64,000 nucleotides of DNA from Acetobacteraceae bacterium (lineage in GTDB: Bacteria > Pseudomonadota > Alphaproteobacteria > Acetobacterales > Acetobacteraceae). The stretch's first letter is position 1. Every line of letters starts with the position of its first letter. A program made the position numbers and the translations under genes. The stretch spans positions 102,498 to 166,497 of the forward strand of contig PLSD01000028.1 of assembly GCA_003164135.1 (NCBI GenBank). Reading direction: 5' to 3'. Below the pieces are notes generated by a model. The model ran no database searches and had not been told where the DNA came from. It worked only from the letters and a program-made list of their open reading frames with translations. This document shows positions 56,636-64,000 of this stretch, one piece after another.

Positions 56636-58690
56636 GTGACCCTTGAGATTCTTGAGCCCCTGCGCGCGCCGATATCGTCCCTGCCGGGGCTGGGGCCGAA
56701 GCTGTCGGCTTTGCTGGCGCGGCTGGTGGGGGGTGAGACGGTGCGGGATGTGCTGTTTCATCTGCCGGTGGATTTTTTGGACCGGCGGGCGGCGCCGAAG
56801 ATACGCGACGCCAAGCCGGGGATGATTGCAACGTTGCGGATTGAGGTGATCCGCCATGAGGTGCCGGCGAAGAAGACGCAGCCGCACCGGGTGGTGATTG
56901 GCGATGAGACCGGGTTTGCCGAGGTGGTGCTGTTTCATGCGGCGCGGCTGGTGCAGTTTCCGATTGGGGCGAAGCTCGTGGTTTCCGGCAAGTTGGAGGA
57001 GTTTGGCGGGCGGCTGGTGATGGCGCATCCGGATTATGTGGTGTCGCAACTGCAGGAGCGGGATTTCCCGTGGATTGAGCCGGTGTGGCCGCTCAGCGCT
57101 GGGGTGGTGCCACGGGTGATGCGGCGGGCGGCGCTGGGGGGACTGGCGCGGCTGCCTGAGCTGCCGGAGTGGCAGGATGCAAGTGTGCTGCGCAAGCGCA
57201 AGTGGCCGGGGTTTGGCGAGGCGCTGCGGGCGTTGCACGCGCCGGTGGAGGTGCCCGATGACCGGCCGGGTGAACGGCTGGCGTATGACGAGCTGCTGGC
57301 GCGGCATTTGGCGTTTGCGATGGTGCGGGCGCGGCGGCGCAAGCGGCCGGGGCGGGTGCTGACGGGCGATGGCCGGTTGCGGGCGGAGGCGCTGAAACGG
57401 TTTGGCCATGCGCTGACTTCGGGGCAGTTGCAGGCGCTGGGGGAGATTGATGCGGATTTGGCCGCGCCGCACCAGATGTTGCGGCTGCTGCAGGGCGATG
57501 TGGGGGCGGGTAAGACTCTGGTGGCGTTGCTGGCGATGTTGCGCGCGGTGGAGGCGGGTGCGCAGGCGGCATTGCTGGCGCCGACGGAGATTCTGGCCAA
57601 GCAGCATTATGCGAATTTTCAGAAATTATGCCCGGTGCCGGTGGCGTTGCTGACGGGCAATGTGAAGGGGGCCGAGCGGCGGCGGATTATGGCGGCGATG
57701 GCTGATGGTACGTTGCCGATTGTGATTGGTACGCATGCGATATTTCAGAAAGAGGTGGAGTTTAGGGATCTGGCGCTGGCGGTGATTGATGAGCAGCACA
57801 GGTTTGGTGTGGACCAGCGGCTGGCGTTGAGTGCGAAGGGGGCGGCGACGGATTTGCTGGTGATGACGGCGACGCCGATTCCGCGCACGCTATTGCTGAC
57901 GCATTGGGCGGAGATGGAGGTGAGCCGGATTACCGACAAGCCCGCCGGGCGGCAGAGAATTACCACGACACTGCACAAGCTGACCGATCTGGCGAAGGTG
58001 CTGGACGCGATTGCGCGGGCGATTGCGGCCGGAGGGCGGGTGTATTGGGTGTGCCCGCTGGTGGTGGAGTCCGAGGTTTTGGACCTTACCGCGACGGAAG
58101 TGCGGTTTGCGCAGTTGCGGGAGCGGTTTGGTGATACGGTGACGCTGGCGCATGGCCAGCAGGATGCAGCGGTGCGCGATAAGGCGTTGTTCGACTTTGC
58201 AGCCGGGCATTGCAAGATATTGGTTGCGACCACGGTCATTGAGGTCGGCATGGATGTGCGTGAGGCGAATATTATGGTGATTGAGCATGCCGAGCGGTTT
58301 GGCCTGGCGCAGTTGCACCAGTTGCGCGGGCGGGTTGGCCGGGGGATTGCGAAAAGCTACTGCCTGCTGCTGCATGATAATAAAATTGGCGTGACGGCGC
58401 GCAAACGGCTGGCGTTGCTGCGCGATACCGAGGATGGGTTCGTGATTGCCGATGAGGATTTCAGGCTGCGCGGCTCTGGGGATTATCTGGGGACTCGGCA
58501 GTCCGGGTTGCCGGGGTACCGGCTGGCAGATGCGGAGAAGCATGAAGGTTTATTGCCGATGGCGCGGCAGGATGCGGTGCTGCTGTTGCAGCGCGACCCG
58601 AAGCTGGAGAGCGAGCGCGGGCGGGCGGTGCGGGTGCTGTTGAATTTGTTTGATCAGCGCGATGCTATTTTGACGGTGCGGGCGGGATGA
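56636..58690 (+). CDS. recG: ATP-dependent DNA helicase RecG
   Basis: PISSLPGLGPKLSALLARLVGGETVRDVLFHLPVDFLDRR; RLLQGDVGAGKTLVALLAML; IDEQHRFGVDQRLAL; TATPIPRTLLLTHWAEMEVSRI; start GTG 56636. Confidence 0.97.
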   Translation: MTLEILEPLRAPISSLPGLGPKLSALLARLVGGETVRDVLFHLPVDFLDRRAAPKIRDAKPGMIATLRIEVIRHEVPAKKTQPHRVVIGDETGFAEVVLFHAARLVQFPIGAKLVVSGKLEEFGGRLVMAHPDYVVSQLQERDFPWIEPVWPLSAGVVPRVMRRAALGGLARLPELPEWQDASVLRKRKWPGFGEALRALHAPVEVPDDRPGERLAYDELLARHLAFAMVRARRRKRPGRVLTGDGRLRAEALKRFGHALTSGQLQALGEIDADLAAPHQMLRLLQGDVGAGKTLVALLAMLRAVEAGAQAALLAPTEILAKQHYANFQKLCPVPVALLTGNVKGAERRRIMAAMADGTLPIVIGTHAIFQKEVEFRDLALAVIDEQHRFGVDQRLALSAKGAATDLLVMTATPIPRTLLLTHWAEMEVSRITDKPAGRQRITTTLHKLTDLAKVLDAIARAIAAGGRVYWVCPLVVESEVLDLTATEVRFAQLRERFGDTVTLAHGQQDAAVRDKALFDFAAGHCKILVATTVIEVGMDVREANIMVIEHAERFGLAQLHQLRGRVGRGIAKSYCLLLHDNKIGVTARKRLALLRDTEDGFVIADEDFRLRGSGDYLGTRQSGLPGYRLADAEKHEGLLPMARQDAVLLLQRDPKLESERGRAVRVLLNLFDQRDAILTVRAG

Positions 58691-58705
58691 GCGGGGAGAG
58701 GCGGG

Positions 58706-59188
58706 TTATTCACGCAACTGCTGCTGAACCGCCGATGTGAATTTGGGCGCGGCGGGGCTGGTGAGGCTGGAGAACCAGGTTTCCAGGCCGCCGTTTTTGT
58801 TGATCAGATATTTGAAGAAGTTCCAGCGCGGTTTGGCGAGGAAACCGCCCTGCCCCGCCGCCCATTGGAAGAAGGGATGGGCGTCCGGGCCTTTGACGTG
58901 GACTTTGGCCATCATGGGGAAATCGACACCGTAGTTGAGTTCGCAGAAGCTGGCGATTTGCTCGTGGGTGCCGGGTTCCTGGCCGCCGAAGTCGTTGCAG
59001 GGGACGCCGATGACGACGAGGCCCTTGGCTTTGTTGGCCTGCCAGAGGGCTTCCAGCGCTTTGTATTGCGGGGTAAAACCGCATTTGGAGGCGGTGTTGA
59101 CGATGAGCAATGGCCGCCCGGCGAGGTCTTTTAAGGGGTAAGGTTTGCCCTGGAGGGTCTCGAAGGAAAAATCATAGGCGCTGGCCAT
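58706..59188 (-). CDS. glutathione peroxidase family protein
   Basis: PLLIVNTASKCGFTPQYKALEALWQ; VIGVPCNDFGGQEPGTHEQI; KPRWNFFKYLINKNG (Cys catalytic, not Sec). Confidence 0.96.
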   Translation of the reverse strand: MASAYDFSFETLQGKPYPLKDLAGRPLLIVNTASKCGFTPQYKALEALWQANKAKGLVVIGVPCNDFGGQEPGTHEQIASFCELNYGVDFPMMAKVHVKGPDAHPFFQWAAGQGGFLAKPRWNFFKYLINKNGGLETWFSSLTSPAAPKFTSAVQQQLRE

Positions 59189-59317
59189 TTGCGGCTCCCG
59201 AAATTACACTCTGCTGATGAACACTGAATTGATAAGCGCTGAATTGATAAACACTGAAGCACTGAACAACGCCAACGGCAACGCCCTGCCCTGTTTGCCG
59301 CTGCCTGACTTCATCGG

Positions 59318-59743
59318 ATGAGACGCTACCCTGAACATCCGCGCGTTGGCATTGGGGTTGTGCTGTTGCGGGGCGAGGACGTGCTGCTGATACGGCGCGG
59401 GCGGCCGCCGGCGGTGGGGGCGTGGTCTCTGCCCGGTGGAGGGTTGGAGTTGGGGGAGCGCGCGGAGGATTGCGCGCGGCGGGAATTGTTGGAGGAGACG
59501 GGGCTGGAGTCCGGGGCGCTACGGCTGATCGGGCATGTGGATGCAATTCATTACGATGATGAACAGCGGATTGAGTATCACTACACCATTCTGGATTTTG
59601 GCGCGCTTTATGTGGGCGGCGAGGCGGTGGCCGGGGATGATGTGACGGAGGTCGCCTGGGTGCGGGAGGATGAATTTAATGCGTACGGGCTGTGGGATGA
59701 GGCGCGGCGGATGATTGCGCAGGCGCGGGTCGTGCTGGGGTAG
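59318..59743 (+). CDS. NUDIX hydrolase
   Basis: [32 protein letters not shown] (Nudix box). Confidence 0.95.
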   Translation: MRRYPEHPRVGIGVVLLRGEDVLLIRRGRPPAVGAWSLPGGGLELGERAEDCARRELLEETGLESGALRLIGHVDAIHYDDEQRIEYHYTILDFGALYVGGEAVAGDDVTEVAWVREDEFNAYGLWDEARRMIAQARVVLG

Positions 59744-59845
59744 TGGTTGGCCGCGGCGGCGTGGTAGCGCGCACCGCGCCGCAGCCCAAGCCGGGAGCAC
59801 AACCGGACGCTGGCCATTTGCGGCGGGTGAACTTACAACTTGCGC

Positions 59846-60634
59846 ATGACCAATGAAACGCCCGTGCAAAAGCTCGTAGATGTCATGGCAGCGCTCCGGC
59901 ACCCGGTTTCCGGCTGCCCGTGGGACAAGGAGCAGGATTTTTCGACCATTGCGCCTTATACCATCGAGGAGGCCTATGAGGTGCGGGCGGCGATAGAATC
60001 CGGCGACCCTGGGCAGTTGCAGGATGAGCTGGGGGATCTGCTGTTCCAGGTGGTGTACCACGCGCAACTGGCCAGCGAGCGCGGCTGGTTCAGCTTTGAC
60101 GATGTGGCGGCGGGGATTGCGAACAAGATGATCCGGCGGCACCCGCACGTGTTTGGCGAGGCGGAAGCACGCGATGCCGGGGCGCAGACGGCCGCTTGGG
60201 AGGCTCAGAAGGCGCAGGAGCGGTTGGAGAAGGCGGAGACCGGCGTGTTGGGCGGGGTGGCGGCCGCCCTGCCCGCTTTGGCGCGGGCACATAAGTTTTG
60301 CGCGCGGGCGGCGCGGGTGGGGTTTGACTGGCCGAACCCGGATGCGGTGCTGGACAAGCTGGAGGAGGAGGTGCGCGAGTTGCGGGCCGAACTGCCCGAG
60401 GCCACGCCGGCGCGGATGGAGGATGAGCTGGGGGATATGCTGTTTGTGATGGCGAACCTGGCGCGCAAACTGGGACTGAACGCGGAGGCGTGCCTGACAG
60501 GGGCGAATGCAAAATTTGCCCGGCGGTTTGGCTTTGTGGAAAATGCCCTGGCGCGGGAGGGAAAGACGCCAGGTATGTCAGACTTGGCGGAGATGGATGC
60601 GCTGTGGATTAAAGCCAAGGAGGCCGGGCTGTGA
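59846..60634 (+). CDS. mazG: nucleoside triphosphate pyrophosphohydrolase
   Basis: LRHPVSGCPWDKEQDFSTIAPYTIEEAYEVRAAIESGDPGQLQDELGDLLFQVVYHAQLA; second MazG repeat ARMEDELGDMLFVMANLARKLG. Confidence 0.96.
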   Translation: MTNETPVQKLVDVMAALRHPVSGCPWDKEQDFSTIAPYTIEEAYEVRAAIESGDPGQLQDELGDLLFQVVYHAQLASERGWFSFDDVAAGIANKMIRRHPHVFGEAEARDAGAQTAAWEAQKAQERLEKAETGVLGGVAAALPALARAHKFCARAARVGFDWPNPDAVLDKLEEEVRELRAELPEATPARMEDELGDMLFVMANLARKLGLNAEACLTGANAKFARRFGFVENALAREGKTPGMSDLAEMDALWIKAKEAGL

Positions 60635-61230
60635 AGACATTGATGGACGGTTATGCGCGGTTCCGCAAAGGGTATTGGCGCCGGCATAAGGCGCTGTTTT
60701 CGGAGCTGGCGCGCGATGGGCAGTCTCCGCCGGCGATGGTGATTGCCTGCGCGGATTCGCGGGTGGCGCCGGAGGTGATTTTTGACTGCGCGCCGGGCGA
60801 GATATTCGTGGTGCGTAACGTGAGCGCGCTGGTGCCGCCTTATGCACCTGATACGGGCAACCACGGTACGTCCGCGGCGCTGGAATTTGCCGTGACGGCG
60901 CTGAAAGTGCGCAGCATTGTGGTGATGGGGCATAGCCAGTGCGGCGGTATCCGCACGCTGATGAAGGGGCCGGGCGGCGACCAAGGGGATTTTATCGAAT
61001 CCTGGATGGCGATTGCGCATAAGGCGCGCCAGCGGGTGTGCGATTCACCCGAGGCCGAAGGGGCGGATTTCGATACGCTTTGTTATGCGTGCGAGCATGA
61101 GTCGATCCGTGATTCACTGACGAACTTGATGACGTTTCCCTGGATTTCGGCACGCGTGGCGGAAGGTAGCCTGACGCTGGCGGGGATGCATTTTAACGTG
61201 TTGTCCGGCACGTTGGAGACGGTCGTTTAA
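60631..61230 (+). CDS. beta-carbonic anhydrase
   Basis: MVIACADSRVAPEVIFDCAPGEIFVVRNVSALVPPY; IVVMGHSQCGGIRTLM. Confidence 0.95.
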   Translation: MKTLMDGYARFRKGYWRRHKALFSELARDGQSPPAMVIACADSRVAPEVIFDCAPGEIFVVRNVSALVPPYAPDTGNHGTSAALEFAVTALKVRSIVVMGHSQCGGIRTLMKGPGGDQGDFIESWMAIAHKARQRVCDSPEAEGADFDTLCYACEHESIRDSLTNLMTFPWISARVAEGSLTLAGMHFNVLSGTLETVV

Positions 61231-61310
61231 GTTATTCCCTATAAGACTTGTAGATATTTAATGCCTATGCGATGATAACCATGAAGCAATAAACATTCAG
61301 GAGCATACAC

Positions 61311-62606
61311 ATGGCCGTTAACTCGAAGCACCCCGAAACCTTGGCGCTGCATGCCGGTTGGCGCGCTGATGCCACCACCGGGTCGGTCGCGGTGCCGATT
61401 CACCAGACGACTTCGTACCAGTTTAAATCTCCCGAACATGCGGCGAATTTGTTTGCGCTGAAGGAATTCGGGAATATTTACACCCGCATTATGAACCCGA
61501 CGACGGACGTGCTGGAGCAGCGGTTGGCGGCGTTGGAGGGGGGCGTGGCGGCGCTGGCGGTGGCGTCGGGCCAGGCGGCTTCGGCGTATTCGATCCAGAA
61601 TTTGGCGCGGGCTGGGGATAATGTGGTGTCCTCCACCGATTTGTATGGCGGGACGTGGAATTTGTTCGCCAATACGTTGAAGGACCAGGGGATTGAGGTG
61701 CGCTTTGTGGACCCGGCGGACCCGGAAGCGTTTGCGCGGGCGACGGATGACCGCACCCGGGCGTATTATGCCGAGACGCTGCCGAACCCGAAGCTGCGGG
61801 TGTTCCCGATTGCGGAAGTTGCCGCGATTGGGCGGCGGTATGGGATTCCGTTGATTGTGGACAACACCGCGGCGCCGTTGCTGACGCGCCCGTTCGACCA
61901 TGGCGCGGCGATTGTGGTGTATTCGACGACCAAATACATCGGCGGGCATGGCACCAGCATTGGCGGCGTGATTATTGACGGCGGGAATTTTGACTGGTCG
62001 GCCTACCCGGTGCGGCAGCCGCTGCTGAATACGCCGGACCCGAGCTACCATGGCGCGGTGTGGGCGGAGGCGGTGAAGCCGTTGGGGCCGATTGCGTATA
62101 TTATCCGCGCGCGGGTGGTGCTGTTGCGCGATTTGGGCGCGGCGCTGTCGCCGTTCAATGCGTTCCAGATTATCCAGGGCATTGAGACGCTGCCGTTGCG
62201 GATTGCGCGGCATTCGGAAAATGCGCTGGCAGTGGTGAAGTTTTTGAGCGAGCGGGCGGATGTAGTGAAAGTGATTCATCCAAGCCTCGCCACGGGGATT
62301 GATAAAGAGCGGGCGGATAAGTATCTGGCCGGTGGGCTTGGAGGGCTGGTTGGGTTTGAGCTGCCGGGCGGGCGCGAGGCGGGCGCGAAGTTTATTTCGG
62401 CGCTGCAGATGTTTTATCATGTGGCGAATATTGGGGATGCTCGGAGTTTGGCGATTCATCCGGCGAGTACGACGCATAGCCAGCTTTCCGCCGAGGACCA
62501 GGTAGCGACGGGGGTTTCCGAGGGGTATGTGCGGCTCTCGGTCGGGCTGGAGCATATTGAGGATATTCTGGCCGATCTGGCGCAGGCGCTCGACGCGGCG
62601 AAGTAA
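61311..62606 (+). CDS. metY: O-acetylhomoserine aminocarboxypropyltransferase / sulfhydrylase
   Basis: HPETLALHAGWRADATTGSVAVPIHQTTSYQF; YTRIMNPTTDVLEQRLAALEGGVAALAVASGQAA; HPASTTHSQLSAEDQVATGVSEGYVRLSVGLEHIEDI. Confidence 0.95.
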   Translation: MAVNSKHPETLALHAGWRADATTGSVAVPIHQTTSYQFKSPEHAANLFALKEFGNIYTRIMNPTTDVLEQRLAALEGGVAALAVASGQAASAYSIQNLARAGDNVVSSTDLYGGTWNLFANTLKDQGIEVRFVDPADPEAFARATDDRTRAYYAETLPNPKLRVFPIAEVAAIGRRYGIPLIVDNTAAPLLTRPFDHGAAIVVYSTTKYIGGHGTSIGGVIIDGGNFDWSAYPVRQPLLNTPDPSYHGAVWAEAVKPLGPIAYIIRARVVLLRDLGAALSPFNAFQIIQGIETLPLRIARHSENALAVVKFLSERADVVKVIHPSLATGIDKERADKYLAGGLGGLVGFELPGGREAGAKFISALQMFYHVANIGDARSLAIHPASTTHSQLSAEDQVATGVSEGYVRLSVGLEHIEDILADLAQALDAAK

Positions 62607-62613
62607 CACGCGG

Positions 62614-62651
62614 ATTCCGGCCTGGGTTGCATCCCCGGCCCAGGCTGGAAT
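62614..62651 (+). terminator. hairpin downstream of metY (terminator-like, no strong T-tract)
   Basis: ATTCCGGCCTGGG-N12-CCCAGGCTGGAAT. Confidence 0.5.
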
Positions 62652-62654
62652 AGT

Positions 62655-62676
62655 GTTTTGACAAGACTGTCAAAAC
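62655..62676. promoter_or_regulatory. operator-like palindrome upstream of SDR gene
   Basis: GTTTTGACA-AGAC-TGTCAAAAC, perfect 9-bp arms containing a TTGACA. Confidence 0.5.
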
Positions 62677-62696
62677 ATAATGAGTGGGAGCGTGGC

Positions 62697-63436
62697 ATGG
62701 GACGTGTAGCGGGCAAGGTTGCGATTGTGACTGGCGGGAGCCGCGGGCTGGGTGCCGCGATGGCGCGGGATCTGGCGGCGGAGGGGGCGCATGTGGTGCT
62801 GACCGCTGGGCGCTCGACGGAAGCTGGTGAAAAACTGGCGGCGGAGATTGGCGGCACGGCGTGTTTTATGCAGCAGGATGTGGGCAAGGCCGAGGATTGG
62901 GCGCGGGTGGTGGCAGAGACCGAGCGGCGGTTTGGGCCGGTTACGGTGCTGGTGAATAATGCGGGGATCGTGATTCCGGCGACAACCTTGACGCAGACCG
63001 AGGCGCAGTACCGGGAGATTTTTGAGGTTAACCAGCTTGGGCCGTTTTTGGGCATGCAGGCGGTTATTCCCTCGATGCGGCGGGCCGGGGGTGGGTCGAT
63101 TATCAATATCGCCTCGGTGGCCGGGTTGCGCGCGAGCGTGTCCTCGATTGCGTATGGCGGGACCAATACGCGCTGCGCGGCATGACGAAGACGGCGGCGG
63201 TGGAGTTTGCGCCGGAGGGGATCCGGGTGAATGTGGTGTTTCCGGGGTTTTATGAGACCGAGATGATGCTGAATGCCTCGCCGGAGATGCGGGCGCGGTT
63301 GATCGGCTCGGTGCCGATGGGGCGGATTGGCGAGCCGGAGGAGCTGTCCTCGATTGTAGTGTTTCTGGCGTCCGATGAGTCGCGGTATACGACGGGGGCG
63401 GAGATTGCGGCGGACGGGGGGCTGACTTCGAAGTAG
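62697..63436 (+). pseudogene. short-chain dehydrogenase/reductase, interrupted by -1 frameshift
   Basis: GRVAGKVAIVTGGSRGLGAAMARDLAAEGAHVV...NNAGIV...SVSSIAYGGT then frame change to MTKTAAVEFAPEGIRVNVVFPGFYETEMM (frames 62697-63185 and 63182-63436). Confidence 0.85.
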
Positions 63437-63449
63437 GGGGTTTAAGGGG

Positions 63450-63611
63450 ATGGCGCCGGGGGACAAGGATTTGGAGTTGCCGGCGCCCTCGCCTGCCCGG
63501 CCGGTAACGGTGCTGGAGGCGTGGGTGCGGGAGAATGAGGCGGCGGTGGAAGAGTGGAATGAGTATGTGGAGCGGTGCGGGGTGCCGCTGGGGGCGTTTC
63601 GGTTGTTTTGA
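63450..63611 (+). CDS. CcdA-like type II antitoxin
   Basis: VTVLEAWVRENEAAVEEWNEYVERCGVPLGAFRLF resembles CcdA C-terminus (W-x-x-EN-x-x-A-I-x-x-x-N-x-x-VE-x-x-G-x-x-L-x-x-x-R-x-F). Confidence 0.55.
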   Translation: MAPGDKDLELPAPSPARPVTVLEAWVRENEAAVEEWNEYVERCGVPLGAFRLF

Positions 63612-63657
63612 TGGGCAACGCGAGGAAGGCAATTCGTTTAGTGCCGTTTTTACCCAC

Positions 63658-64000
63658 CTAGTGGATAGAATCCAACACTTGGTGCCCTCGTTTTACGGCG
63701 GCTAAAATTTTTCTGGGTTTTTTTGTCCACTGGAACGGTCGCGGGTCTTGGTTGGTCTCGCCCAGAAATCGCTCGATTGCGTCTTTGAGTTCTTCGACGG
63801 AGTGAAACACGCCGCGTGCAAGCCTGCGCTTCGTCAGCTTAGCAAAGAAGCCCTCGACGGCGTTGAGCCAGGAGGCTGATGTTGACGTGAAGTGGAAGGT
63901 CCACCAAGGATGGGCAGTCAGCCATTCGCGCACCTTCGGATGTTTGTGGGTGGCGTAGTTGTCCACGATCGCATAGACATGCTTGCCGGCCGGTAAGGTT
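63658..64000 (-). mobile_element. IS630-family transposase, C-terminal part (runs off window)
   Basis: YAIVDNYATHKHPKVREWLTAHPWWTFHFTSTSASWLNAVEGFFAKLTKRRLARGVFHSVEELKDAIERFLGETNQDPRPFQWTK. Confidence 0.93.

Overview
GC-rich alphaproteobacterial chromosomal window, probably Acetobacteraceae/Rhodospirillales-like (inferred from gene content). It is densely coded and mostly housekeeping: lpxB 3' end, bpt, cobA-like SUMT, mipZ, eno, proC, prs, xth, gcrA, moeB-like, ccmCDEFGHI, mfd, sdhE, recG, mazG and metY. Accessory parts: (i) a circularly permuted ATP-grasp / alpha-E / transglutaminase amidoligase neighbourhood (0.4-9.8 kb) coupled to a GT39-like membrane protein and a HAD-IIIC/FkbH-like protein; (ii) a secreted serpin; (iii) a globin-coupled chemoreceptor; (iv) an AT-richer segment with a second FkbH-like protein (42.1-44.5 kb), followed by a duplicated msrA 3' fragment and palindromic G-rich repeats; (v) a frameshifted SDR, a CcdA-like antitoxin and an IS630-type transposase at the right edge. 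The most unusual non-coding signals are: two copies of a composite element (a 32-bp conserved box, exactly 48 bp of spacer, then a parS-like 16-bp palindrome) at 9872-9967 and, inverted, 41917-42012; a strand-independent GC-skew inversion near 38-39 kb of the polarity expected at a replication origin; and a cluster of four GANTC (CcrM) sites directly upstream of mipZ, with gcrA also in the window. All family calls are by eye from protein motifs; no searches were run.
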